Positions 14,101 through 26,276 are shown, numbered from the stretch's first letter. The stretch is DNA of 64,000 bases from Paratinospora sagittata (GCA_035771175.1 CM069598.1:7347413-7411412), one strand, 5' to 3'. Notes: generated by a model not told the origin, from the letters alone. Numbers and translations: made by a program.

Positions 14101-16819
14101 TATTTTGATGATTTGCCTAAAATGTGAAAACCCGCTAGGGAACCCACTGGGCATAAAGCTCACCCTTAAATTTTATCTCCAGGAAATTAGTGCCAAGGGA
14201 AAGGAAAAAGTGGATGAAGAAAGAATGAAAGACAGGAGGAACGTAAGCAACAAATAATGTATATTTGTAAACATACTCAAATAAGCCGACCGTAACAACC
14301 TTTACTTGTCTATAAATGTTGAAGTGTGTTCAGCACTCGTGTGTGTTAGTTTTGGTTTAAATATGTAAAAATTATTGCATATGTAAGAAAATGACATTTT
14401 TGTACTATAGAAAATAAGTCATATAATAAAGTGAAGTTAGTTTGGAGAATACAAAAGTTGTAACTGGAATTTCTCTTGTTGCTATTTACCATCAAATCCA
14501 CAATTAAAGGGATTTTAAAATGAGAGAATATTTGGGGTGTGACATAGTTGATGTTCTTGTTGTTTTTTTTCCCTTTTCTTTTCTTGTTTTTCCATCGATA
14601 TGGTTGTTGTTGTTCGAGAAGACTTTGATTGATGATGTTTAAATTTTAAATTCACTCTTTTATGCTTGAGTTATGTACTTTTGAACCTTTTGGATAATGT
14701 GTATTATGGCATGAATTTATAGTTTGTGGACATGATTTTAATTAATATGAAGTGTCTTTTATTATTTTATGAAAATTTAACATTCATTAGAGAATGCAGT
14801 TAGATATATATAATTTTGTATATGAACTGCCTAGGGACCTATAAATAATTAATTAATTATCTAGAGACCTATAAATAAATATTTTTTTTATCGCCTAGGC
14901 CATGTCTAGTCTTTGTCAAGGCTACACCTCGCCTAGACAGGGAAAATTGCTAGACATCGCATTGACGCCTTGAAAACACTGATTTCAATATTTTGAGCTT
15001 AACCAACTTATTACAAAGCTTTTAAGACTCTACAATAATTCTCAAAAGTCCCATTCTGCAATAATGTCTGTCCTATCTCAGCCACTGACATCATATCGCC
15101 TCAAATAGACAAATAGCACCCACTAAGCTAGCAATCAAAGCATATGCAATCACTTAATCTATAACTGAAGTAAACAAATTTGAACTTAAAGGCAACAATA
15201 ATTGGAAAAAGGCTTTTACTTCTTTCCTGTTGTTGTTACCTTATCATCGGCGCCCTCGTGCAACTATATACTATTCTTTCTTAACTCTTACCCATAAAAT
15301 TTTCTTTCCAGCTAAGGTATTAAAGTCATTCTCCAAAAGCACTTAAATTGCTCGCTAGGCACTCAACTCAACCTAATGCTTTCTATATCTAATTATTTCT
15401 TTGTTAGTACATTTAATTCCTAAAAACTACAAGTGTTTAGTTATCAAGCTACAAGTGAACACTTGTACATAAAATCAGTCGCAGACACACAAATAAATAC
15501 TTGGTTCAACTTGGATATATGTAATGCTGCAAAATTTTAGGAAAATCACTAGAAATGAAAAATAACAAAGCTAAACTATTGCTTGCCAAGCTAAAAGAAG
15601 AATCACTTACTCTAAAGCTATTGCCAATTGTTTAACGGCGGCTGCTGGGGAAATGTTATTCATGTCTGAAGCATTTTTCACGTCCTTTTTCACTTGGGAT
15701 ACCTTTTCAAATCCATGAAAAATATATTTCATTAAGCGGAAATGAAACCAAAACAACTCATTTTCACAGTTGATGATTCTGGAACCACAACTACTTAATT
15801 TGGAAACAAAATAAAACATCAATAATCAATCGTTATCGTCCATCACAAGCTTCTAGAGTGTTCAATGCATACATGTCAGACTATTTAGTATTTGCAATGC
15901 AAATCATTATTTGGAGTTGCAAACAGCTTGTCCAACAACCATGAGATGTTAATATTTTACCTTCAAAGAACTATTTTCCAGCTCCATCTGATCAAGATAT
16001 TCATCAACTTCTGAAACATTTGAATTCAAAGCAAAAATCTTCTCCTTTTCTTCCACTGCTGCTTTTCCTATCCTCACGTTCTTTAGCCGATCTTGCCAAT
16101 CTTGTTTTCTCCCTAACAGCAGAGGTGGTTTCCTTCTTGAATGCTCGACTCCATGTAATTGCTGTATAAATCAACAAAATAATGTCAGAAGCGTACCAAG
16201 AAATTGATAAAACAAATAATGTCAGTAACTTAAAAAGTAAAAAAAAAAAAACAAAATACCAGTTGATGCTTAAGACGACCAAAACTCAAGAGATCAATTC
16301 AATTTTATGCTTAAAAACAATAAAGAACAGAAAAATTTATGTCTTGTTTCACTCAAGAACTACCATTATCCAGTAGTGACACAAAATTGAAATATTCAGA
16401 TTAGCTCAAAGACAGAACACAACCAATCAAATTAAACGAATCAAAGACTAACTAACGAAATCCCGAGTACTAAAACTTCGATCTACCTACCTCTTCATCG
16501 CTCTCCTTGGACTGCGATTCGACCTCTGGTGAACACTTGGAATTTCTCTCAGATTGTCCTCCGCTCACTTTTCCCGATCAAAAAACATGAAAATAATAAA
16601 ATAAAAAATCGAATCGAGATCGGAAGAAAACGGAGGTTACAAAGGAAGTAAGGAAAAAATGAAGAGAGAAAGTTGAAGAAGAAGAAAATGAGAAAGTGCG
16701 GAACCTGAATGATGATCGGTCTTCAAATCGGCTTTGATATCCGTCAGAACTTTCTCCGCTTTTGCCGCCGCAGAATGGAAGGCCGTTTTGGCCTTGGAGA
16801 CAAGCGAAGATGTCTCCAT
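2123..16819 (-). CDS. Rab3 GTPase-activating protein catalytic subunit homologue
   Basis: Probable RabGAP acting with a non-catalytic partner in membrane traffic or autophagy; in animals the family stimulates Rab3 and acts on Rab18. Coding exons (minus strand): 16819-16705, 16567-16491, 16161-15961, 15702-15611, 11858-11665, 11550-11381, 9267-8923, 8837-8773, 6720-6672, 6598-6442, 4792-4708, 4601-4532, 2959-2819, 2362-2123. They total 2001 nt (666 residues), in phase at every junction. The N-terminus is Ser/Ala/Lys-rich (METSSLVSKAKTAF). The family signature lies at about residues 428-456: LLSDMQAFKAANPGCILED, then FVRWHSPPDW. A second conserved block is LWRELWETAKPLPAVRQTP, 491-509. Plant members are shorter than the roughly 980-residue animal protein. 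I cannot place the published catalytic arginine with certainty; R506 or R449 are candidates. Large introns carry a hAT element with a nested LTR, a SINE and a TA microsatellite. Plant function is inferred from the family. Confidence 0.92.
5776..5935 (+). mobile_element. Au-like tRNA-derived SINE copy in a Rab3GAP intron
   Basis: The 5' part has a degenerate RNA polymerase III A box (TTGGTGCAATGAC) and a B box (GGTCATGAGTTTGACCC). The body (GAGACAGCC..., GGATAAAGCTGCTTACATC, CCCTTTCCCTAGATCC) follows the order of the plant Au SINE family as I know it. It ends near GGATACACCTT. It sits in the intron between exons 10 and 11, antisense to the host gene. I could not identify clear target-site duplications, so it is probably old. 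Two relatives lie in MSH5 intron 16. Confidence 0.75.
9936..9962. repeat. (TA)n microsatellite
   Basis: A pure run of about 13 TA units in the intron between exons 6 and 7 of the Rab3GAP-like gene. It is likely to vary in length between individuals. Confidence 0.9.
12757..14981. mobile_element. Non-autonomous hAT-type DNA transposon in Rab3GAP intron 4
   Basis: The element is flanked by a perfect 8-bp direct repeat, ATTTCAAT, at 12749-12756 and 14982-14989, the target-site length of hAT transposons. Its ends are imperfect inverted repeats: the left begins CGTTGATTTTAAGGCG, the right, read inward on the other strand, begins CAGTGTTTTCAAGGCG (12 of 16 match). CAGTG is a typical hAT end. CCTAGGC-type motifs recur in both subterminal regions, and just inside the left end is a perfect hairpin with 16-bp arms at 12772-12787 and 12794-12809. 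No transposase frame is present. About 1.07 kb of its 2225 bp is a nested LTR (13479-14544), so the original element was about 1.15 kb. Confidence 0.82.
13479..14544 (+). mobile_element. Solo LTR nested inside the hAT element
   Basis: The block starts TGTAACATTTTCACCC and ends GGGGTGTGACA, giving TG...CA ends with short inverted similarity (TGTAACA and TGTCACA). It is flanked by TAGTA (13474-13478) and TAGTT (14545-14549), a 5-bp target duplication with one mismatch. A promoter-like TATAAATAGGGGG lies near 13706, as expected in U3 of a plus-strand LTR. The TGTAACA start and the phrase GGGAACCCACTGGGCATAAA are, to my knowledge, common in plant Ty3/gypsy LTRs. No internal region or second LTR is present, so it looks like a recombination-derived solo LTR. 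Confidence 0.65.
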
Positions 16820-18721
16820 TTTTTGCTGCGCAGCAGCGTAACGTTAGGGAAGAGAGCGAAATGAGAGCAGCAAAATTAGGCGTTGTTGTTGCAAGGACTA
16901 AAAGAAAATGAACCGCGATAGCAGACGCCTTATTAGGCCTACCTTCGTCCTTCAAAAATGGAAACTTCCATAATAATAATCCACATTCTTTAAATATATA
17001 TATATATTATTTTAGTTTATTTAAGAAATTACAGTAGGTAATCGGAGTAAGAATCTAATTTCTTTGGCAAAAAATAATAATAATCTAATTTGTATAAGAT
17101 TTTATAATAAATAGTGGGGAAAAAAAAAAGATGATGTTAGTTCTGAAATTAAAGAATATTCATATTTTGACTAAAGAAAGTCAGAACTTTTCGATAGGAT
17201 CAACGAACCAACTATTATGGTTCCGTTCTCATTTTTATTAAAAAAGAAAAAACTCTAATTTATTTGTAAAAAGAAAAAATTAAACTCCTAATTTTAAAAG
17301 AATGATAGAAAAGGGGTTCGAATGCATAATGTTGAAACTAGTTAACGTTTACAAAGAATATGTAAAATTTCACTTTAAATATTTTAATTATCAAAAAAAA
17401 TTATAAATAATCTTATTTTTAAGATATTTATATATTTTATATTTTTCTCGTGTCATCATATTATGCTTGACAATGTCAACTAAGATAGTCTAACAATTTT
17501 GCACTGTCACAGGCACTTTTAGTCAAAGACGTGGATGAAAATAGATAGCTTTGTTATTATTTCTCTTCCTTGAACTAACAATTAAAGATGTGATAATTAT
17601 GTTGCGAGTCGAGTATATAAAATAACAGGGGTCTCTCAGCATCAAGTCTCTAAGATGATTTAAAGGGCTTAGCAGGGGTGTCTATATTGTAATATGTACT
17701 TGATATATTATTTTAAGTATATTTTTTTATGATTATTATAAGTTAAATATTTAAATTAATTAACCAAAACTGAACTAACCAACTTCCTTCCATTTGATTT
17801 GGTGAAGTGATTGGAGCTATTGCTCTGAACCCTGCCTTGGGTTCTCCCAGTCTCATTTGCCTCTGCAACATTTTATATGTATTTAATGGGCCTAGATTCT
17901 CACATTTTAAATTTGGCATTATATCTCTATCTAAACTCTATCCTATTTAAAATTATAATTAATTAATAATATTCATGATAATGGTCAACCCTAATATTAT
18001 ATTGTTTCTCTTTGGAAATTGGAATGCAATGCATTAGGCTCCTTTTCCTGGGTTTCACCGACGTGATGATGCCCTTGGCCAGTATCTTTGATTAACAACC
18101 GACAAAAGATGAAAATCTGAAGGAATATAAAATAATGTTTGAGACTGTGTGTGTATGGAATAACAATATATAAAAATTAATCTAAGACTAAACATCAATA
18201 CCCAAGGCTTCTCTAGGCATTCATTGACTAGGCCATATCACCTAAAATATTCTTTAGGCAGCAACTTATTAAGGCTTCCATGTGTATTACTTTTTTTATT
18301 TTTTATTTTTGTCCATGACCCTTTGGCGTCTCCGTTAATACCCTCTGCAGGGATGAGATTATTCTGAAGTCGAAAATTATAGAGGTTGTTAGACATTTAT
18401 TTTTAATGTGGGCGAATAAGTGCGGACACGAACTCTCATATTTGAAATCAAGACTTTGTTCCTCAATCATGACTTATATTTAGTCTTTCATCCAACGAGA
18501 CTATCTGACTTTAGATGTGTATTACTTTATTAATAATTAATTCACCTTTTGAAATGCACAATATATCAATGGAAAATATTTTATCATTGAACAAGACATT
18601 TGGGCAGCATATATAGCTTTCTTCCTCTTCTATTACCTTCAAGGGCAATCAGAAGGGAATTATATATATACATATATATATGCTTTAAAGGTAATAAAAA
18701 AAAAAAAACACTTGAGCTCCA
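16820..18721. other. Spacer between Rab3GAP and GARP genes
   Basis: Holds the 5' flank of the Rab3GAP-like gene and the 3' flank of the GARP gene. It contains a TA-rich stretch near 17000, a copy of a dispersed repeat (about 17205-17353) and possibly a relative near 18360-18510. No protein gene or RNA gene was recognised. Confidence 0.55.
17205..17353 (+). repeat. Dispersed repeat copy, family with GTTCGAATGC and CTAGT(C/T)AAC motifs
   Basis: The order ATGGTTCCGTTCTCATTTTTATT, TTATTTGTAAA, GGGGTTCGAATGC, GAAACTAGTTAACGTTTAC parallels the block at 20268-20435 and, inverted, the one at 34875-34990. No protein or clean termini are visible. Copies differ by indels, so the family seems old. Confidence 0.5.
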
Positions 18722-21700
18722 CTATAAATCTAAAGACAGGTTGAGTGAAAGGTTCTTTCCATCTTCAGTCTGATTGTCCCTCAGTTTCAGTGAATTGGGC
18801 GCTTTTGTGAACAAAGAAAGGGACAATGTGCTTTCATCAACTTCTCCATCTACAACAGGTTCTGGTGGGTCATCAGATTTGGGAAGCTTCTTACCAGCAC
18901 CAGCATATATGTTTGGAGGTAGTTCATTATAGATCTCTATTTCCATATCTTGATCATTGTTCTGTAATTCATCAAAATACCCAAAAAGATTAATTAATTA
19001 ATCAGCATGAAGCTATATTATTAAAACTGCAAAGAGAAACATTAATATTAATGCAAGGTGAAGCCACTGTCAGCATTAATTGTTATGCCCCTTGTGACAT
19101 AAAAATCATCAATTTTCCCCTTTTCAAAATGAGAAAAACTCACCCCTTTATAGATGAATTCCAACATGTATATATATATAGTATATGCACACACACACAC
19201 ACCAAGTGAATATGATCAGTGAAAAATGGAAAGGCAAGAATAAGTTGTTTTACTTCTTGGGCAGCAGCAGAACAGCTTTTGAGAAGATCCTTGCAGATAA
19301 TATACTTTCTTGGCTTCATGTACTGTGTTGTAACTCCAATATCTTGATTTGATCCTTCAAGGATTTTTTTCCCCTTCTTGTTCATTTCTTGGTTCTCTTG
19401 TCTGTCCAAATATAAATATAATATTGATAATAATTAATAACATAATAAAAATATTTAAAAATAAAAAACAATCATATTAGTTAATTATGTTGCACTTGGA
19501 GTTCATCCTGCCTATGGCGACATGAATATATAATTGGGAAAAGAACTGAATAAAGACATGGTAGGTACATAAGCCGCTTAAGAAAATAGACAAAGACTTG
19601 ATAACAAGAGGGCGTAGCCTTTATAACAAGAAGTAGGGCTTGGTAAACGATCACCATTGCTGCTCTATTTATTATGTTGGTGAGAGAACTTGAACCTTTA
19701 CCGTACATGAAAAGGGTGCCAACCACGTGAGCAAATGCTCAATGACCACTTTGTTACTGATTCAATAAAAAAAAAAGACACAACATAAAAGCTGTAGTCT
19801 TCCTGCTACGCTATACATGGGGGGGAGAGTTAACCATATATGAATGGTAGCTCCTTTGATCCTCTAGGCTGTTTTTTCCAAGTCCAATTTGGGCTCTCTA
19901 GGTCACCGTCATAGTGTTTTCAATTAAGTCCAAGTTCCTTGAATTAAAAAAAAAAAATTTAAAATCCAAAAAGTAAAATTTCTGAGAATCATTTTTTATT
20001 GTTTTCTGAAATCATCCTAGCTATTTTTGAATAAAAGAAATGGCTCACATATTTAATCAACCTAATGTAAATTTTGAAAACTATTCAAATTACAAACCTA
20101 ATGGGGTGGGGCTTAAGGCTTTTTAAACTTAACCACTAATAAAAAGGTTCTAATTTTTTTTTTTTTTGAAACGCTAATATAAGGTCAGAGAATGTTGAAA
20201 TGGGTTCAGAAGAAGTCGGGATCCCTCAGAAGGGCTAAGAAGGCGAGTGCAGAGGCGAGGGGCATAAGGGGTTCGAATGAGTATCATGCAAACTAACTAC
20301 CATAGTTCCGTTCCGACTTTTATTAGGGGAGAAAATACTTCAACTTATTTACAAAGAGAAAGAATCGAACTCTTGACTTCAATTTAAAGAGTTCAAATGC
20401 ACATCGTTAGAGCTAGTCAACATTTGAAGGAGGCCTCTAAATTAAAAAGACACAAGCACCTTGTTTTCAACAATTTTATTATCCCCAAAATGTCCTAGGA
20501 GATTTGGAAGCAATTAATAACCAAACACATAGCATATATATGTACATACCGTTGTGATGAAGACAAGTTAGGCCTGGTGAGATGATCAACTAAGTTTACG
20601 CTGCAGATTCCACGATGCTGTACTCTTCCATGGCCATCACTGTAGATTAATGCAGATGTTTTTCGTTTCTTATTGTGATATTGTTGGCAATGCCTCGGCA
20701 ACAGATTCCAGCTGCAATCAGCTGAAGTAGTCGTGTTAGGTTGTTGAATGGATGTATAATTATTCCTCTTTCCAGCACGAGCCTCTTCTGGAGTATTATC
20801 AACATTAATAGAACCACAAATTAAAATCTTGCTATGGTTTAAATATTGCAAAAGCATCTTGCAGACATATATAATAAGCCCAAAATATATGAAGAAATTA
20901 ACAATCTGAACATTCTTACTGTTTTCTTTGTGATCAATGACGCAAAAGAAAAGACGAGTGTGCTAGAATGTTAGGGTTTTCATAGATAACTTAATTTAAA
21001 AAAAATAAAAATAGAAAAGAACAGAAATACAACTTAATTTTACGACAATTTAAATAAATAAAACTATTGTGTATATATTATATATAATACATTATTACTT
21101 AATTTAATACTTTGAAGGCTCGTTTAGTGTGTGGAATAAGATAAGACAAGATTATTTTTATAGAATTGAACTGAATTTGATAAGATAAAAGTAAAAATAG
21201 AGTATTATGTGTTTGGTGCAATATAAGATAAGATTAAAAATAAAGTCATCATATGTTTGACATGTTTGGAATTGAAATGAAAAATAATTAATTTTTTAAA
21301 AAACTTATTTTAAAAAAAATTACATTAGACAAAAAAAAATCATTTTGCGATTTGCAAAACCAGAAAGATTTACAAGTTTTAATTTTATTTTATTTTTAAA
21401 AGAGGAAGATGAATGAAGAAGAGAGGGGGGGGGGGGATGTCATGATGATTTAATCTTGCTCCAATGGGATAGAACATGAAGGATGGATTATTTTTAATCC
21501 TATCCAGTTGGTTGGGAATATGATTAAAAATAATTCTATCTCATCCAATCCGGACTACCAAACGCGCCCTTAGGACTCATTTGGTGCGTGATGGAATAGG
21601 ACTAAAAAAAGTCCTAAGTTCATGTTTGGTTGCCGACCAGGATGGAATAAAAAAATAATTTCATCCTTATTTTTATCTCATTATAATGGGATAAAATAGT

Positions 21701-23433
21701 GATGACCAAGAGGGGGAATTAATTTTATCCCATTGTAATGAGTTTTGCATTTTTTTATTTTTAATTGTTTATTCTTATCATATTTAATTCAATCCAATCC
21801 TATAAAAATAATTTTATCCTATCCTAAAATGTTGGGGCTCGTTTGGTGTGCGGGATAGGATAAAATTATTTTTATGAGGTTGGATATGATATGATTAAAA
21901 ATAGAGTGATCATGTGTTTAGTGCAACGTAGGATAAGACTAAAAATAAAGTCATCATATGTTTGGTTTGTTTGATATTAAAAGGAAAAGTAATTAATTTT
22001 TTTAATTAAATCACATGAAAATTATAAAAAAAAAAACATATTGGTTTTGCGAAATTGCAAAACTAGGGTTTTCTGGTTTTGCGATTTCGCCAACCAGTTT
22101 TGTCATGGATTTTTTATTTTATTATATTTTTTTTAAAGAAGGAAGAAGAAAAAAAACGATGTCTGCGTGAACACGGGAGCAAAAATAATCTCACGATTTG
22201 GGTCAGGATTATTTTATCAAGTGGGATTATTTTTATCTCATCTAACCTTACACCCAAATATAGGATTTAAACTATATTTAGTCTTATTCTATCCTATCAT
22301 GGGTAGCAAATGGGCCCTTAATATAATATTGTCTTCCTTAAAAAAAACAAAAATTAGAACACAATCACGAAAATGAAAATTTGAAAAACGATATTTTATC
22401 GTTTTAATATATATATTGCATATTTTTTTTGTAAATTTTAAAAAACTGTATCCAAATCACAAACTAAATACTCTCTTATAGCTTTCATACAAAAAAAAAT
22501 GATTAATAATTCAGGAAAAAGGGGAAAAGAGGCCCTTGTCTAAGTTGTAAATTATAGGAGTACTCTTTTATATATATATATATATTTTGTTAGTTTTTTA
22601 AACTTTTAAATTCCCTTTTCAATTCTCTGCATGCTACGCTGTTTTCTTTTCCAAGACACGACATGTACATATTGCCTGTTGTTCCTACATAAAGCATGCA
22701 CATGCATGCGTTACTAAATACACATACCTTGCATCATCTGCTCATGCTTCGTGCTCCGATACATCTGTTCATAATTATATATAGAACAAATAAAGCCATC
22801 AATATAACTCATCATATATATTCTTGAATTAATATATATATTAGCTTTCTTCACAATTAATTAATAGAAATTAATTATATGCATATATATTAATCATGCT
22901 CATTAATTAATAAGATCATCATCAGAAGCACCTGAAGATGGCTCTTTACGTGGGACAAAGTAAGTCCCTTGATTCCCATTGCTTCCCAAACCTGCTTGGG
23001 TGTTGCCTCTGCAAATAAAGTACCCCACAAAGCATCATCATCATCAAAACTTGTACGAATATATATTTAAGCAAGCAGCCTCTTCTAATTAGTACTAATT
23101 AGTAACAGATAGTATATAATTAAAAATATATATATACTAGACTAGTTACTTACTATCTTCTCCACCAAGCCTATGAACTGCATGAAGAAAATGGTCATGA
23201 AGATCCGGAGTCCATCGAAGCCGAGGCATTTTCGATCTACAATAAGACCTTACAGTTCCCGGAATCCAACTGTTCTCAGGGACTATATCTTCAAACCTAT
23301 GAAGACCAAGTTCTGTGATTGGTGGATTATTATTTGGGGGGCTTATTTGAAGATCAAGAAAGGAAGAAGAAGAGGAAGAAATAATAGAAGCAGGTTTTCT
23401 GAAGTTGAGGGAGATTTCACAGACTTCTTCCAT
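18722..23433 (-). CDS. GARP (G2-like) MYB-related transcription factor with EAR motifs
   Basis: Coding exons (minus strand): 23433-23154, 23008-22932, 22764-22728, 20787-20550, 19401-19254, 18961-18722; total 1020 nt, 339 residues, in phase. The single MYB-like DNA-binding domain is at about residues 69-124: it starts MPRLRWTPDLHDHFLHAV, continues through LGGED and ATPKQVW, and ends TLSHVKSHLQMYRS. The SHLQMYR ending is diagnostic of GARP proteins; the split into a long exon, a 77-bp exon and a 37-bp exon fits their layout. The C-terminus has LSLSL (306-310) and ends LSLNLSLDL (331-339), matching the LxLxL EAR repression motif, so a nuclear repressor is likely. The domain resembles KANADI-like and related G2-like proteins without a clear assignment. 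The acceptor of exon 4 is weak (a CCAG with little pyrimidine tract) and was chosen because it alone keeps frame. Intron 3 (about 1.9 kb) holds the MITE cluster. Confidence 0.92.
20268..20435 (+). repeat. Dispersed repeat copy, same family as 17205-17353
   Basis: It lies in the GARP intron between exons 4 and 5. It has GGGGTTCGAATGAG, TAGTTCCGTTCCGACTTTTA, TTATTTACAAAG, ATCGAACTCTTGACTTC and GAGCTAGTCAACATTTG in the order shared with the other copies. No coding capacity is visible. Confidence 0.5.
21115..22320. mobile_element. Cluster of related MITE-like elements in GARP intron 3
   Basis: At least two copies can be delimited. Copy A runs about 21115-21572, from AAGGCTCGTTTAGTGTGTGG to CTACCAAACGCGCCCTT. 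Copy C runs about 21834-22320, from GGGGCTCGTTTGGTGTGCGG to GGTAGCAAATGGGCCCTTA. Between them a third related block begins CTCATTTGGTGCGTGATGG near 21576. The ends are inverted repeats of the (G)GGCTCGTTTGGT kind common in plant MITEs. Interiors are full of GATAAGAT/ATCCTATC patterns in both orientations. No transposase is present. Target-site duplications are unclear, so the superfamily is not assigned. Confidence 0.62.
22350..22470 (+). mobile_element. Partial MITE-like repeat related to 32204-32412
   Basis: The string GAAAATTTGAAAAACGATATTTTAT, then TTTTTTTGTAAATTTTAAAAAACT and ATCCAAATCACAAACTAAAT, closely parallels the element at 32204-32412 but lacks its left end. It abuts the MITE cluster in GARP intron 3. 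Confidence 0.45.
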
Positions 23434-26025
23434 TGAAAGAGAGAGATGGAGAAGATGAGAATAAGGATGGATAGAGATTAATAACTTTGAAAATTAAAGG
23501 TTCTTTAATGGGACGAGATAATGAAGAAGGAAACTTGGTGGGTTGGCCAGTACTGCAACAGAATGGAATAAACACAGTAGAGATCAGTGCCTCGTTTTAG
23601 CTCTTTTTTTGGCTTTTTTGTACAGTTTCACCCATTCAACTGTTTGTGCAGAGAAAAAATTCCTGATGTCTTGACCTACCTCCCTTGATAAAGTCGTATG
23701 TTTTAATAGCTCCCCTAATTTTTAAACATTCATATCTTATGTCCATCCATAGCCACATAGCCACGGCACATTGCGTCCGAAAAAGACTCTCACCATATTT
23801 ATGTTGAGGTCAAAACTTAAAGTACATCTCCAAACGAGACTCAGGACATAGATTAGTTATCTAGCTCAACAAATGAAATTAGAATGATTTGAATTGATAA
23901 AAAATGACTCATATCTATTTTAAACAGGTTAAGAGGGGCGCTATCTATTGGTAATCATTTTATTAATTACATTTGATGTACCCTCAAATCATTTATTAAT
24001 TAGTAGTGATCTCAAAGTATCTAATAGCCTCAAGATTAGATTAATAAGATATGGAGATCATTTAAGGTCTAAATTCAATGGATGCAAGGTGCTTATATCC
24101 CTAATTCCTAAAGCATGTTGTTTACTAATCTTATCAAACATGTAGTTGATCAGCGGGTAGGGAGGATCTTCTCAACCAAGATACAGACTCACAATATGGG
24201 AAAATCTGATATAATTAAGATTGAGGGATCCATATATAATATTGCTTATTAATTAAATTAAATTTTTATTTTTCCAAGGAGGGAACGCTAAATAGCTCAT
24301 AAAATACAAAGAATGTCTTGACGACTTGGACCGTCAAATTTGATAATAAATAAAAATAAAAATGGACAACTTTGCTTTAGTCACGTTCTCTTCACCACCC
24401 TTTGCTTCCTTCTTCTTACCTATTTCAAAAAGTGTTAGTTTCCAAAGACATTCTTGTTCGAAATACAACAGCCATTTTTAAAGGGTCATGCAGGGGCTGA
24501 CATGAGCCTGTCTGCATGTCCTAAAGGAAACAATATGCCAAAATCGTATATAATTTCGCAAGTAGTACTCTTCATGCCCACAACCAAACTCCCTCTTCCC
24601 CTTCTTCCTCAGCTTCCTTAGCCGGGCCTTTACCAGACACCAAAAAGTTTTTTTTTTCTTTTTTGTTCTTTAGTTAAATAATCACTTAAATAAAAAATGC
24701 TAATTAATTAAACTAACATTTTTAGTGGATATAGATATAAATATTTTCATTAATACAAGGTACAAAATCAATGTAGCACGCACTACTCTAAAGCCCATTA
24801 TATAAAGACCTCAATATTATTAAGACAATACTTATATCTCATTCGATATGAACTCTTTTCTTTTAAATATAAAATTATTATTTCAGTTGACCCATATTAA
24901 TTCAACAAATGAAATTTATATCAAAATTTAAACATTTCATGTCCCTAAGATCAACACAAAATTATAAAATATATACATATATATACGGAGACTCAGAATA
25001 TGTTTGAATTTTCATGTAATTAAGTTTCATCCCGTTTGTATTTTTAACTTTTTTTAAAAAGGAAATTAAGATCACCGGTGTAATGCCATGTGGCTGGAGG
25101 CATGGGAGCTGGGTGGCACGTAGATGTGAAACCGTCGGTTTCATCTAACGCTTGGTTTTGCTCTCGCTAGTAGTATTATATATAATGGGGAAATAATGAT
25201 GATGACGTGAGGAGTGAATGTTTTTTGTGCGTTACGGCCAAATTGAGCAAAACCATTTTGCTACGTCTGTATGCGTGTGGCCTGACAAAGTGGAAAAAAA
25301 ACATAGAAGAATTGCAGAAAAGGAGGGTGGTGGTGACTGGTGAGGGGTCTAAATTGCTTCTGAATTTGGGAATATTCTCTGAAGGGAAGGCAAGAAACAT
25401 GGACGACTCTGGGAATAGAGACACCAAACCAAGAAGAGAAAGTCTATGGTGATGACGAGGGTATTGTATTATATATATATATATAATGTGGACTACATAT
25501 ATATATACTCTTGTATATAGACTTTGCTAGTTGCTTGGTTTCATCATCATTTTGTGTACTTACCTTTCCTAGCATTAAATTCCTTCTTGGAAATTCTTTG
25601 GAGCACATATATACATGCTATATTGTGAGAAATTCCTTGTTCAGCACCCATAATTTGGTACATAGCTAATTAAAAATACTAGATTTCTATTTTCAATACA
25701 CAGAACTTATCCAAGTAATCCAATTACGTATTATATTATGATTCGAGAATATTTAATATAACTAAGTGATTGTATGCTAACATTGTATACTAAAACTATG
25801 CAAACAAATCATTTTCCTTTCCTTTATTGCTATGTAAGAGTGGTGCTAAATAGACGTGAGCAAATGGGGAGCCAAAGTTATGAGATCCTTTGACCCAAGG
25901 GACAGACAAATTACCCTCACCAGCACTTTTTTTTTTTATTATTCTTTGATGAGAAATGTTATTTTAACTACAAAATGTAAAATTATACATTCATTTTCAA
26001 TAGATATTTGTATTTTATTTGTCTT

Positions 26026-26109
26026 GATATATTTAATAAATGATATAATAAACATAAAGATGAAGTTGATATATTTAATAAAGAATATATTAAACATAAA
26101 GATGAAGTT
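26026..26109. repeat. Imperfect 42-bp tandem duplication
   Basis: Two adjacent 42-bp units, 26026-26067 and 26068-26109, both starting GATATATTTAATAAA and ending AAACATAAAGATGAAGTT, with a few differences in the middle. Confidence 0.8.
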
Positions 26110-26276
26110 GCCAATGATTAGTAATTCGGGCTTCTTTGCTCATCGTATAAAGTGGGGGGTTCACATCAACTACAACCTCATATGAAGCCAAGAGTTATGT
26201 TTCTATTAAGGGCTTGTTGTGGCCCACTTGGGCTTTTTTTTAGGACTCAAGCATTTCAACAGTCTCTTTAATTTTA

